A stretch of DNA of 64,000 nucleotides from Paracoccaceae bacterium (GCA_022448245.1 JAKVCO010000007.1:186001-250000), one strand, 5' to 3'. Shown: positions 17,789 through 27,399, numbered from the stretch's first letter. Numbers and translations are program-made. Notes: generated by a model not told the origin, from the letters alone.

Positions 17789-20700
17789 CTACCGCTCCTT
17801 CAGGCCCGCGATCACGCGGCTCGACACCGCCACCACACCCTCAGGCGTGGTGATGACATCACGGTGGGTCAGTGGCAGCTCTTCGATTGTCTTTTGCGAT
17901 AGGTTGCTGTCCCAAGTACCTCCGACCTCAAGCGCTGGATTGCCGGTCGTCACGATCACATCCACAGGCCCCTCATGGGCATGAAGCCGGTAAGACGCGA
18001 GCGCGAACACATAGGCTGACCGCACCAGTTGGCGCCGCCGCCACTCTGAGCGAGGCATCACCATACCAAGTGCCTTGAGGCCCGCGACGCGCAGGGCATG
18101 ACGAACCCGCCGGTTGCGCAGGTAACGCTTGGTGTCGGCCTGAGCTTTGCGCCCCACCACAGAGGTGATGCGACCTTCATCGGCCGCAAGCACCTGATAG
18201 GCCGGATCGATCAGCACGATGCGTTCCACCTCATCGCCCAAAAGTCGCGCCGCCTCCAGCGCGATGACAGCACCGGCTGAATAAGCGCACATCACATAGG
18301 GCCCCTCAGGCTTCAACGTGCGCAGGTCCTTGATGATGTCAGCGGCGTAGTCTTCGACGGTGTGCTCAAGGTTCGTCTCCGCGCCCAACGCGTAACCTGA
18401 GAATGCCAGCCCGGTGGCATGCCCTTCCCCAAGCCCGCGAGACACCGCGTTAAAGAGCGCCGTGGTCCCATGCACAAGCAACACAGCTGTCCCCTCCGCG
18501 CCTGCGTTGGTATGGACCAGCTGGCGCGTGCTGTTGTGCTCCACCGGGTCGGTGCTGCGGGCCAAGAGACGACGGGCGAGGGAAGAAACCTCCTGCGCTT
18601 CAAAGATGTCCGTGGGTGCGAAATCGAGGCCCTGTTGGCGGGCCTTGGCATAGACCGCGATCGTGGCGAGGCTGTCGCCGCCCAGATCAAAGAAATTTCC
18701 ATCGCGCGCAACGGTGTCGAGCCCCAGAACATCGGCGAATATTGTTGCGATCTGGCGCTCAAGCTCGCCCTCTGGGGCTTCGGTCTGATCCGTTTCAGAG
18801 GCCGACGTTACCAAAGCGGGCAGCGCATTGCGATCTACTTTGCCGTTTGGCAGGCGTGGCAGTACAGCCGCCGTGATCACGTGCCGTGGCACCAAGGGCG
18901 CTGGCAGGCGTGCGGCAAAGGCCGCCTCAGCTTCGGCGGGGTCTTGGCCGCGGGCGATTTCGACCGCCACTGCCAAAACGCCATCGGCCACGAAAGCAAC
19001 GCTCAGCGCGCCGTCAAAGAGGTCCTGCGCGATGCGCTCGATTTCCGCGAGTTCGACCCTGTGCCCGCGGATCTTCACCTGGTCATCGGCACGGCCCAGC
19101 AGATAGACCTGCCCGTCCGCACCGAGATAGCCCAGATCGCCCGTCTGATAGAGCCTGTCTTTCCGCCCCCCCAAGCGGGGCGAGAACCGGCTTGCTGTGA
19201 GATCGGCTTGATGAAGGTAGCCATCAGCAAGCATTGGGCCCGCGATCATGAGCTCGCCCTCAAAGCCCGCTGGCAGTGGCGTGCCGCTTTCGTCGCAAAT
19301 GCTGACCTCGGTCCCAGGGACAGCCCTGCCTATGGGGACGGGACCATCGCCTTGGCCGGTGACTTCGGATGCCGTGGCCCAAACGGTCGATTCCGTCGGC
19401 CCGTATTCGTTGAAGAGCTTGAGCCGAGGGGCATGGGCGCGGGCGGTCTCAACCAACTTGGGCGGCATCGCTTCGCCCGCCACAATCAAGCTGTCCAAGG
19501 TCGCCACTGCCTCAGCAGACAAGCGCGGCAGGAAAGCCTGCGCGAGGCTGGGCAAGCACAGGCTATGCGTCACCTGATGGCGGGCCATAAGCGCACCCAA
19601 CGCGTCGATGTCCTGTTCGGCCCTATGGGGCGCGAGCACCACATGCCCGCCAGTAGCGAGCGGCCAGTAGAGGCCGGGCACCGAGCTGTCGAAAGCCAAC
19701 GAGGACAAGACGAGGTAAGCCCTCGGCACTGTCGGATAAACGCCCTCCCGCGCGCCCGTGGAATGGCTGAGTGCGCTGTGAGAGATCACAACGCCCTTCG
19801 GCTTCCCCTGCGAACCAGACGTGAAAATGACGTAGGCCGTCTCACCCGATTTCGGTTGAAAGGCCGGCGCACTTGCGGGCAGTGCATCCACATAGATGGG
19901 CACTGCATTCAACCCCTCAGGCAGGCGTTCTTCGGCTGCCGCCGACGTCAGGATGTGACGGGGCGCAGCTTCGGTCAGGATCTGTTCGAGCCGCGCAGGC
20001 GGGTAAGTCAGATCGAGCGGGATGTATCCCGCACCGGCCATCCAAACCGCAAGGAAACCGGCAACACTATCTACCGAACGCTCGAGCGCCACGGGAACGA
20101 TATCGCCCGACCCAACCCCCGCTGCCCGCAGACCGGCAGCGATCTCGGCAGCACGGACGGCAAGGGCCCGGTAGCTCAGCGTCGCCTCCCCATCGCTCAC
20201 CGCAGGAGCATCGGGCGTGCGTTCAGCATGAGCGAGGAACTGATCGAGGATGGGCTGGTCATAGGTCGAGGGCGGTAATGCCTCCGTCTGAGGCATCAGG
20301 GCGGAGGCGCTCACCTGAACAACCCGCCCATCGGGCGTGGCAACCAATGCAGCCACCAGTCGGCCGTACCGCCCGAGCACGTCCTGAGCCGTGGCCTCAG
20401 ACAGGCGTGCGCGATCAAAGTAGAGCTCGGTCCTCAAGTCCCCTTGCGGCGTCACCAAAAGCGCCATCGCGTAGTTGCTGGATTGCACCGTGCTGAGATC
20501 AGCCACCGTGACGTCACACGGTGGCAAATCCATCGGAGCCAAGGCTTCGCTAACGAAAAGCGTATCAAAGAGGGCAGTTCCGCGTGGTGTCTCGGCCAAA
20601 GCCTGCACCTTGGGGAGGGCTGCGAATTGATGGCGGGCCCACGCGCGCTGACGGGCCTCAACCTCGCGCACGAAATCGCGGACACTGGCATCAGGCGCCA

Positions 20701-21598
20701 CCGGCACACGCAGGGGAAGCGTGTTCAGAAACGCTCCCGCAGCGCCATCCGCCCCGGGCAGTTCCGTGGGGCGACCAGCAGAGGTCTGCCCGAAAATCAC
20801 GTCATCGCGCCCAATAAGGTGGCGCAACAGCAGCGCCCAGGCCGCCGATAGGAAGGAGTTCGGGGTAATCCGCGCCGCCCGCGAGAAGGCCTGCACCTGC
20901 GCGAGAAGATCCGCGCCAAGATGCGCCGCCAAATGCCCCTGCCCGGCCCGCGCGGTTAGAACGGGCGCAAGCGGCAAAGACGCGGGTTCGGCGCCTGCGA
21001 GATGCGCCTTCCAGAAGTCTTCGTCGGGCGCCTCCCGCTTGGAGCGCCGCAACCACACAAGGTAATCGCGGAATTGCATAGGCAGCTCTGCCGGGACCTG
21101 CCCAGCGTAGCGCGCCATGACATCGCGCAACACAACGCCGGTGGACCAGCCGTCGCTGATCAGATGATGGATCGTCCAAACGAGGCTGTGGCGCGTATCT
21201 GAATGCCGGATCAGCTGCACCTGCATCAGCGGCGCTTTTTTGAGGTCAAACCGCCGCGCGCCTTCAAGTGTCACGAGGTCCTCCAAAGCGCGCGCCGCAT
21301 CTTCAGCACTGCACGCCGACCAGTCATGCTCCTGCCACGGCAGCGCGACTTCCTCGCGCACAGCCTGGACGGGTTGCTTCACGCCTTCCCAGACGAACCC
21401 CGCGCGATAGGCATCGCGGACCGCGACTGCGTCTTCCATGGCTTGCCGGAAACGAGCGGTATCGAGAGGACCCTCAAGCGCGCAGTTCAGGACAGCAACA
21501 TAGGGCGTAGCCGCAGGTTCCTCGAGAACGTGAAACACCATGCCCGATTGCGCCGCTGTCAGTGGCAGGACGTCGAAAGCAGCCTTGCCCGCGCTCAT
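17789..21598 (-). CDS. nonribosomal peptide synthetase, C-A-PCP-TE termination module
   Basis: A 1269-residue single-module NRPS. Condensation domain about 8-435 with an intact HHLISDG (144-150). Adenylation domain about 445-925 with TSGSQGKPKG (593-602), NEYGPTES near 730 and NGKVD (918-922). Carrier domain with GGDSL, phosphopantetheine Ser about 976. C-terminal thioesterase with AYSAG (1105-1109), a variant of GxSxG, and a late THRD candidate histidine. It adds the last residue and releases the chain. Hand alignment to GrsA gives an approximate pocket of D-S-P-L-I-A-E-V-W-K, which I do not recognise. The start at 21598 is one base after the previous synthetase stop, implying translational coupling. 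Confidence 0.93.
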   Translation of the reverse strand: MSAGKAAFDVLPLTAAQSGMVFHVLEEPAATPYVAVLNCALEGPLDTARFRQAMEDAVAVRDAYRAGFVWEGVKQPVQAVREEVALPWQEHDWSACSAEDAARALEDLVTLEGARRFDLKKAPLMQVQLIRHSDTRHSLVWTIHHLISDGWSTGVVLRDVMARYAGQVPAELPMQFRDYLVWLRRSKREAPDEDFWKAHLAGAEPASLPLAPVLTARAGQGHLAAHLGADLLAQVQAFSRAARITPNSFLSAAWALLLRHLIGRDDVIFGQTSAGRPTELPGADGAAGAFLNTLPLRVPVAPDASVRDFVREVEARQRAWARHQFAALPKVQALAETPRGTALFDTLFVSEALAPMDLPPCDVTVADLSTVQSSNYAMALLVTPQGDLRTELYFDRARLSEATAQDVLGRYGRLVAALVATPDGRVVQVSASALMPQTEALPPSTYDQPILDQFLAHAERTPDAPAVSDGEATLSYRALAVRAAEIAAGLRAAGVGSGDIVPVALERSVDSVAGFLAVWMAGAGYIPLDLTYPPARLEQILTEAAPRHILTSAAAEERLPEGLNAVPIYVDALPASAPAFQPKSGETAYVIFTSGSQGKPKGVVISHSALSHSTGAREGVYPTVPRAYLVLSSLAFDSSVPGLYWPLATGGHVVLAPHRAEQDIDALGALMARHQVTHSLCLPSLAQAFLPRLSAEAVATLDSLIVAGEAMPPKLVETARAHAPRLKLFNEYGPTESTVWATASEVTGQGDGPVPIGRAVPGTEVSICDESGTPLPAGFEGELMIAGPMLADGYLHQADLTASRFSPRLGGRKDRLYQTGDLGYLGADGQVYLLGRADDQVKIRGHRVELAEIERIAQDLFDGALSVAFVADGVLAVAVEIARGQDPAEAEAAFAARLPAPLVPRHVITAAVLPRLPNGKVDRNALPALVTSASETDQTEAPEGELERQIATIFADVLGLDTVARDGNFFDLGGDSLATIAVYAKARQQGLDFAPTDIFEAQEVSSLARRLLARSTDPVEHNSTRQLVHTNAGAEGTAVLLVHGTTALFNAVSRGLGEGHATGLAFSGYALGAETNLEHTVEDYAADIIKDLRTLKPEGPYVMCAYSAGAVIALEAARLLGDEVERIVLIDPAYQVLAADEGRITSVVGRKAQADTKRYLRNRRVRHALRVAGLKALGMVMPRSEWRRRQLVRSAYVFALASYRLHAHEGPVDVIVTTGNPALEVGGTWDSNLSQKTIEELPLTHRDVITTPEGVVAVSSRVIAGLKER

Positions 21599-21599
21599 G

Positions 21600-24500
21600 T
21601 TAACTGAACGCGTCAGCGATGGCCGCGAAGTCATCGTCGTCGAAGCCGAGATCGAGCGCGTCTTCCTCTGATTGCATTGCCTCGTCTGGCGTGGGCTCTC
21701 CCTGCGCGCCCTCGGCAAAGAGCACCAAGGCCCTCAGCGACCGGTGATCGAAAAGAGCCGTCGCCGGCAGAGGAATATCGGCCTCGGCAGCGCGCATCGC
21801 CACTTGGATCGCCGCGAGGGAATCGAGCCCCAGGTCAAAGAAGTCAGTGTCCCGCGCGATCGCAGCACCGGGCAGAACTTCTTGGAAGATCGCAGCGAGG
21901 CGCAGCTCCATTTTCGTTTTGGGGGGCTCGCCATCTGCGTCCCGCTCCACGGCCGCCGACAAAGGGCGCGGTAGGCGTGTCGGGTCAACTTTGCCGTTGG
22001 GCGTCAGAGGCATCTGGTCAACGCGCATAATCTGCGACGGGCGCACCTCGAGCGGCAGTTGCGCGCGGATCGCATCAAAAAGCGCTTCCCGCGTGACACC
22101 CGCGTCTGCGGCGACATAGGCGGTCAGGCTCGCCTCCTTCGGGACCATGGGCCCGTCATAGCCGATCTCATCCAGGATGCGCGTGATCTCGACAGTGTCG
22201 ATATCGTCGTCGAGCTCCTCCAGCGCCTCGTGGCGGGTCTTGTGACCCATGCGCACGTCCCAGCTGTAGGGCAGCGCATAGTTGTGGAAGCCTTCGCGCG
22301 TCTTGTGCACGTGAATGCCCGCGTCATTGATCAAGCAATTGGTGGAGCGCCCTGTATCAGAAGGCCGTCGCCACGCACCACGCGCATTCAGGAAGGTGTA
22401 AATCTCGGAAACCGGCACATCGATGTAGCGATAGATGTCCACGATTTCGACTTCCTCGAGGAATCGCCCATCGGCCAGATCGCCCGTCTCAAGCAGGCGA
22501 GCAACCGCGTCGTCTTCACCGTGGTAGCGGCGGCGCGCCTCGGTCACCATGTGCTCAAGCTCCGAGCAAGTGGGTACCGATTGCGAAAAGAGCTCCGGCG
22601 TCAGGCGTGTCTCGAAGAACTGGCCCCGCGAAAGCCCGGTGACGATCATCGGTACGCCTTCGGCACGCGCCGTCCGGATCGCCAGCGTGTAGACCGCCTT
22701 GAAGCAGCCCTGGCAGACGTTGGAATGGCGCTTGAGACTATCGACAAAGATTTCATTCATCTTCGAGGTCGTCAGGTAGCGGTGATCCCAGCCAAGGTCG
22801 GCGACCACGCGATCAATGTTTTCCTTAGCGCCGTCCGCGATAAAGCCGTTGTCGAGCGTCACCGCCAGCACGCGATCCGTGAGCGCGCCGAGCCGGTAAG
22901 CCGCATAAGAGCTATCCTTGCCCCCCGACAGCAGCATGATCGCGTCGTAGTCGCCTCGCGCCTTGGCACTGGCTTCATTGACCTTGGCGCTGAGCTCGGG
23001 CTCAGGGCGGAAATAGGCGCGGGTGCGGTCTTTCAGGCTCTCGAAATCAGCGCAAATCGTGCAAAGGCCATCGTCGGTGAAACTTGCACCCGGGAAGCTG
23101 TCCGAGAGGCCGCATTCCTTGCAGGATTGGCCTGAGCGCGGTGGAAGGCCCTGCACGACGTGCACGGCATGAACCCCGGGAACAGAGCGCAGTGCGCGGT
23201 CGATTTCGGCCGTCTCAATGCGAACGCCGCCGATCTTGAGCTGGCTGTCCGCGCGGCCAAGGTAGCTGAGACACCCGTCGCGGCCCAGTTGGCCGATATC
23301 ACCCGTGCGATAGATACGTGCGCCAGTTTCAAGGCAGCTGACGAAACGCTCTGCCGTCAGGTCGGCACGGTTCAGGTACCCTTCGGCAAGGCGGCCCGCG
23401 ATGCAAATTTCGCCCTGAATACCCAACGGCAAAAGGTTCAGCGCCGTATCGCGCACCGTAATCTCGACCCCGTCCGCCGGCACGCCGATGGAAACAGAGC
23501 TCTCTTGATCCTGTGCCGCATCGAAGCGGTGGATCATGGCACCGACGACGGCCTCGGTCGGCCCGTATTCGTTCACGATCTCCACCTGCGGGCCGAGCAC
23601 TGCCTGCGCCTGACGGCAAAGCGCCGTGGGCAGGTTCTCTCCCCCGAGCACGAGGGTCCGGATCGTTGAGACGGGCTGCGCGGATTCGCAAATCAGCGCC
23701 AAATGCGACGGCGTGAGCTTCACGACCTGAGCCGCGTCATCCGCAAAGACATCGAGCACGGCAAGGTCTTGGGCACCGGTCTCTGGATAGATATGCACCG
23801 TACCGCCCGAGATGAGCGGCGCGAAGATGGAAGTGATCGTCAGGTCAAAGGATAGCGACGAGAAGAGCGCGAAGTCAGCTGCACCCGCCCCGCCAAAGGC
23901 CTTGGCTGCCCAGCCAATGTAGCGGCTAAGCCCCGCATGCGAGACTTCGACACCCTTGGGAGTGCCGGTCGAGCCCGAGGTGAAGAGGACATAGGCGACG
24001 TTCTCGGCAATCGGCACCTGAGGCGCAGCCGCAAAAGGCACTTCTGCGCTGAGGGAGGGAACGCTCGCAGTCATCAAGGTAGGCTCGGTTCCGGCGTCGC
24101 CGAACCCCGCCGCCACACCGGCCAATTTCATGATTTCAGCTGCGCGGGCTGGCGGTGTGTTGGCCGCAATTGGGACGAATGCGCGGCCCGCGCGCAGGGT
24201 GCCTAGAATAGCAATCATCGCCGCCCGCGAACGGTTCAGATGGATCGCCACCGGACCAGCGGGAAGGCCTTGCGCCACAATCGAAGCAGCAACGGAACCG
24301 GACGCGTCCCAAAGCGCCTTGTAGCTCATCTGCACCGGGCCTTCTTTCAACGCAGCCGCATGGGGCGATGCCGCGACCTGCCGAGCGATCTGATCCAAGA
24401 TGGGTTCGCTGGCGCCGGGCGCCTCAGCGGGGCCCACCTGCCGCGCGGGCGAACCACCCAGCGGCACTTCATGGATCGGTCTCGTCGGAGCCGCACTCAC

Positions 24501-25715
24501 ACCCTCGAGGAAGGTAGCCAGATGCCCCGCCACTTCGGATGCGGGCACTTCGGCACAGATTTCTGCATTCACATCGAGCGCGAGGCGCAAGCCAGCGCCA
24601 TCGAAAGACGTCGCATGAAGCCGGATCGGGTGCTGCGGGTCATGGGCCCCGCTGTGAAGCCACGCCACATGCGCGGGCTTGCCTGCGAAATCGCCGAACC
24701 GGGCTTGGATAAAGTTCAAAACACCCGTGGCAGCCGCACTCCGCACCGCTGCGATCGCGTTGGGCCGCGCCTGCCGGAGGAAATCACCGAGCCCCGCACG
24801 TACCTTGGCGACCACATCGGCATAGCTGTCGCCCGCCTCAACCATCAGCGCGAAGGGAAGCACTTCGACGAAAAGGCCCTGCGTCTCCTTCGAGGCGCCA
24901 TCGAGCCGGTTGTGAGAAGGCAATCCAATCGTCACCGCCTCGCTTCCGCTCACACGTGCGAGATAGGCGCCATACGCCGCCGTGTAGAGCGCAAAGCGCG
25001 TCAGGTCAGGCGTGAAAAGCGCGTAATCGCGGTCCTTGGCCAACGCCTCAAACCGGTCGAGCGCTGCGCCAGACACAGGCACGTCAACTCGTTCGGACCG
25101 GCAGATGGTTGGCGCGGCGATGCCATAGGGCACGCCGTGGGCGGTGGCCGTGTGAAAATCCGGCGTTGGCGCATCTTCATGCGCGCGGTCCAGACGCTCC
25201 ACTGCGGCAAGGTAGGACGGGCCTTCATCGTTGTCCTCGCCCGCATAGGCGGCAGAGACCGCCTCAAAGAGAAGTGCGCCAGACTGGGCGTCGCAGGCGA
25301 TGTGATGTTGCGCCGAAAGCCAGACCCAATGCGCGTCAGCCAGCTTGATCAGCTGGGCGCGGTAGGTGGTCTCAGAAAGGTCAAAAGGCTCAGGGATCCA
25401 ATGCGATTGAAAATCGGCAAGCGCAGCCTCGGGATCAGCCTGCCCGCTCAGGTCTATTGGCTGAGGCAGAGCAAGACGCGTTTGCTGAAGGAACTGCCGT
25501 GGTTCGCCATCGATCTCATGAAATGCCACCCGCAGCGCATCGGTCTGTGCAACGACCGCCTCGAGCGCCGCCGCAAAGCGCGCAGGGTAGATGTCGGACA
25601 TCAAATCGAAGCGCCACACCATCGTGTAGCTGGCCACGCTCGGAGCCATTTGTGCGCCGCGCCAGAACCTCAGCTGGCTCTGCGTCAGCGGGTAGTCCCG
25701 TCGTCCGTCAAGCAT
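21600..25715 (-). CDS. NRPS C-A-PCP module with PP-loop ATPase domain inserted in the A domain
   Basis: A 1371-residue protein. Condensation domain about 5-420 with HHIACDA (137-143), where the usual final Gly is Ala. Adenylation core about 440-850 with TSGSTGTPKG (579-588), NEYGPTE (715-721) and the A8 region GRADSQLKIGG (820-830). About 330 foreign residues follow: two CxxC pairs (C865/C868, C885/C888), PP-loop SGGKDS (930-935), TLDNGF, and NVCQGC (C1001/C1004). The A domain then resumes and ends with NGKVD (1240-1244), then a carrier with GLDSL (Ser about 1299) and an acidic C-terminal tail that may be a docking region. The pocket reads about D-L-T-K-V-G-E-V-G-K, close to asparagine codes. 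The insert resembles N-acetyl-sugar amidotransferases of the WbpG type. The start at 25715 overlaps the carrier-protein gene by eight bases. Confidence 0.93.
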   Translation of the reverse strand: MLDGRRDYPLTQSQLRFWRGAQMAPSVASYTMVWRFDLMSDIYPARFAAALEAVVAQTDALRVAFHEIDGEPRQFLQQTRLALPQPIDLSGQADPEAALADFQSHWIPEPFDLSETTYRAQLIKLADAHWVWLSAQHHIACDAQSGALLFEAVSAAYAGEDNDEGPSYLAAVERLDRAHEDAPTPDFHTATAHGVPYGIAAPTICRSERVDVPVSGAALDRFEALAKDRDYALFTPDLTRFALYTAAYGAYLARVSGSEAVTIGLPSHNRLDGASKETQGLFVEVLPFALMVEAGDSYADVVAKVRAGLGDFLRQARPNAIAAVRSAAATGVLNFIQARFGDFAGKPAHVAWLHSGAHDPQHPIRLHATSFDGAGLRLALDVNAEICAEVPASEVAGHLATFLEGVSAAPTRPIHEVPLGGSPARQVGPAEAPGASEPILDQIARQVAASPHAAALKEGPVQMSYKALWDASGSVAASIVAQGLPAGPVAIHLNRSRAAMIAILGTLRAGRAFVPIAANTPPARAAEIMKLAGVAAGFGDAGTEPTLMTASVPSLSAEVPFAAAPQVPIAENVAYVLFTSGSTGTPKGVEVSHAGLSRYIGWAAKAFGGAGAADFALFSSLSFDLTITSIFAPLISGGTVHIYPETGAQDLAVLDVFADDAAQVVKLTPSHLALICESAQPVSTIRTLVLGGENLPTALCRQAQAVLGPQVEIVNEYGPTEAVVGAMIHRFDAAQDQESSVSIGVPADGVEITVRDTALNLLPLGIQGEICIAGRLAEGYLNRADLTAERFVSCLETGARIYRTGDIGQLGRDGCLSYLGRADSQLKIGGVRIETAEIDRALRSVPGVHAVHVVQGLPPRSGQSCKECGLSDSFPGASFTDDGLCTICADFESLKDRTRAYFRPEPELSAKVNEASAKARGDYDAIMLLSGGKDSSYAAYRLGALTDRVLAVTLDNGFIADGAKENIDRVVADLGWDHRYLTTSKMNEIFVDSLKRHSNVCQGCFKAVYTLAIRTARAEGVPMIVTGLSRGQFFETRLTPELFSQSVPTCSELEHMVTEARRRYHGEDDAVARLLETGDLADGRFLEEVEIVDIYRYIDVPVSEIYTFLNARGAWRRPSDTGRSTNCLINDAGIHVHKTREGFHNYALPYSWDVRMGHKTRHEALEELDDDIDTVEITRILDEIGYDGPMVPKEASLTAYVAADAGVTREALFDAIRAQLPLEVRPSQIMRVDQMPLTPNGKVDPTRLPRPLSAAVERDADGEPPKTKMELRLAAIFQEVLPGAAIARDTDFFDLGLDSLAAIQVAMRAAEADIPLPATALFDHRSLRALVLFAEGAQGEPTPDEAMQSEEDALDLGFDDDDFAAIADAFS

Positions 25716-25968
25716 CCGCGCCCCGGCTGTCGACGTATCGGCCCGTCGCCTCGAGCGACTCGAAGTTCTCGATGACCACATCCTCGAACGGCACCTTCAG
25801 GGCGTAGGTCTGCTCCACAAAGCTGACGAGCGACATCACTGCGAGGGAATCGAGCATGCCTGAGAGCAAAAGCTCATCAGTGTCGGCCACGGTGCGACCG
25901 GCCAGAAGCGTGTCCTGCACATAGGCCCGAAGCGGGCTCAGATCGCACTTAAGCTGCAGATCGGTCAT
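25708..25968 (-). CDS. free-standing peptidyl/acyl carrier protein
   Basis: An 86-residue carrier protein with the phosphopantetheine motif SGMLDSLAVMSLV; the serine follows LLL-SGMLD. It is the size of PltL/RedO-type carriers that hold proline during its oxidation to pyrrole-2-carboxylate. It overlaps the stop of the upstream stand-alone A-domain gene by about 20 bases and the start of the downstream C-A-PCP gene by eight. Such tight packing suggests fixed stoichiometry. ATG 25974 is two residues further upstream and equally possible. Confidence 0.85.
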   Translation of the reverse strand: MTDLQLKCDLSPLRAYVQDTLLAGRTVADTDELLLSGMLDSLAVMSLVSFVEQTYALKVPFEDVVIENFESLEATGRYVDSRGADA

Positions 25969-27397
25969 CACCAAACTCCACTATCCTGCGGCGGTCGAGC
26001 TTGCCCGTCGACGTCCGGTGCAGTGCCTCGCGCTGTATCGCCTCAGCGGGCACCATGTAGCTCGGCAGATGCGCGGCCGCGTGACCGAGCAGTTCAGAGG
26101 GGCTGGGATGCCCGGCGTAATAGGCATTGAGCGTTTCGCCGGACTTGTCGGTGACAACGGCCACCTCCTCGATGCCCGGCAGGCTGCTGAGCACACGCTC
26201 GACCTCGTCCAGCTCAACCCGGAAGCCACGCAGTTTCACCTGACGATCGTCGCGGCCCACAAGCATGACCTGTCCGTCCACGCGACGCGTGACGATATCG
26301 CCCGTCTTGTAGTAACGGCCGTCGAATGCGTCGCGCGTCCGCGTAAGCTCGTTCCAGTAGCCCGCCATGATCTGATCTCCTTTGATCAGCAGTTCGCCGT
26401 CATGAGCGACGCGCATCTCGATGCCTTCGTCTGGCAGCCCGATCGGCAGCGCCGTCACCCCATCGAGCGACGCATGATCGATGCGCGCTGTCAGGCAATG
26501 GTTCGTCTCAGTTGGGCCATAGGCATTCAAAAGCTCGGCCTCCGGCGCATGGGTTGCGAAGTCGCGCAAGACACGGGGCTGCATCACCTCACCTGCAAAC
26601 ATCACCACGCGCAGGGACGACAGATCACGCTTGTCGAGGGCGCCGTGGCTCACCAATTGCGCCATCGCGAAGGGGACGGAGTACCAGACTGTGACGGCTT
26701 CTGCCTCGACCAGCTGCGACAGCGAGGCGGGCATCTTCGTGTGCATCTCCGAGATCACGATGATCGTGGCCCCGGCCTCGATCGTGGCAAAGATGTCGAA
26801 GATCGACATGTCGAAATGCAGTGGCGTATGGTGGCTGACGCGGTCGCTCCGGCGCAAACCACACAGTTTCGCAGACATCCGGGCATAGGCCAGCCCGCTG
26901 CGGTGGGTGTGGCAGATGCCTTTCGGTGTCCCGGTCGAACCCGAGGTGTAGAGGATATAGGCCAAGTCGGTGGACGTGCGCGGCACGGGGTCGGCCTCGT
27001 ATTCCTCCGCCAAGGCTGATGCCATCGCAACCACGGGCACGAAAGTCATGCCGTCCAGCGCCGCAGCGCGTCTTGGGTCGGCGAGAACGATGCGCACACC
27101 GCAATCCCGCAAGATCGTTTTGATCCGCGCTTTTGGGGCGGCCGGGTCTACCGGCACATAGACGCCACCGGCGCGAAGAACACCGAAGACGCTGGCGATA
27201 GTATCGAATGACTTAGCAGCGTGGATCGCGACACGGTCACCGGGCCGAACCCCTTCGCGGATCAGGCGCGCGGAAACAGCCTCTGCCGCAATGTTGAGTT
27301 CCGCATAGCTGAAGGACCGGGCCGCAAAGCGCACGGCCTCCGCGTCAGGCGTAGTCGTGGCCCAATGGGCAAGTGCGTGATCCAGAAGCCCCGTCAT
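25949..27397 (-). CDS. stand-alone amino-acid adenylation enzyme, probable L-prolyl-AMP ligase
   Basis: A 482-residue single adenylation enzyme. ATP-binding TSGSTGTPKG at 151-160, NAYGPTETNHC near 291-301, GRDDRQVKLRGFRVEL near 385 and the A10-like STGKLDRR near the end. No condensation or carrier domain is attached. The hand-read pocket is about D-M-F-Y-M-A-A-H-C-K. As I recall it, prolyl-AMP ligases of pyrrole pathways (PltF, RedM, CloN4 group) read D-L-F/L-Y-L-A-L-V-C-K, so the match is good though not exact. With the free carrier gene and the dehydrogenase in the same operon, loading of L-proline on the carrier is the best prediction. DltA-type D-alanine ligase is the main alternative. 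A two-base gap follows the upstream HupE-like gene. Confidence 0.82.
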   Translation of the reverse strand: MTGLLDHALAHWATTTPDAEAVRFAARSFSYAELNIAAEAVSARLIREGVRPGDRVAIHAAKSFDTIASVFGVLRAGGVYVPVDPAAPKARIKTILRDCGVRIVLADPRRAAALDGMTFVPVVAMASALAEEYEADPVPRTSTDLAYILYTSGSTGTPKGICHTHRSGLAYARMSAKLCGLRRSDRVSHHTPLHFDMSIFDIFATIEAGATIIVISEMHTKMPASLSQLVEAEAVTVWYSVPFAMAQLVSHGALDKRDLSSLRVVMFAGEVMQPRVLRDFATHAPEAELLNAYGPTETNHCLTARIDHASLDGVTALPIGLPDEGIEMRVAHDGELLIKGDQIMAGYWNELTRTRDAFDGRYYKTGDIVTRRVDGQVMLVGRDDRQVKLRGFRVELDEVERVLSSLPGIEEVAVVTDKSGETLNAYYAGHPSPSELLGHAAAHLPSYMVPAEAIQREALHRTSTGKLDRRRIVEFGDDRSAA

Positions 27398-27399
27398 GC

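Noticed and set aside
18419-20278. 619-codon open frame antisense to the C-A-PCP-TE synthetase
   Set aside because: It is a shadow of high-GC codon use on the opposite strand. Its translation is rich in Arg, His and Gln with no domain, and the minus-strand gene has all NRPS motifs.
24240-25775. 511-codon plus-strand frame opposite the split synthetase
   Set aside because: Same reason: the complementary frame contains the condensation-domain motifs, and the plus frame lacks any recognisable fold.
25949-27397. DltA, D-alanine--carrier ligase
   Set aside because: The A-domain pocket and the adjoining dehydrogenase fit a prolyl starter better, and no dltB or dltD is present. It is kept as the alternative.
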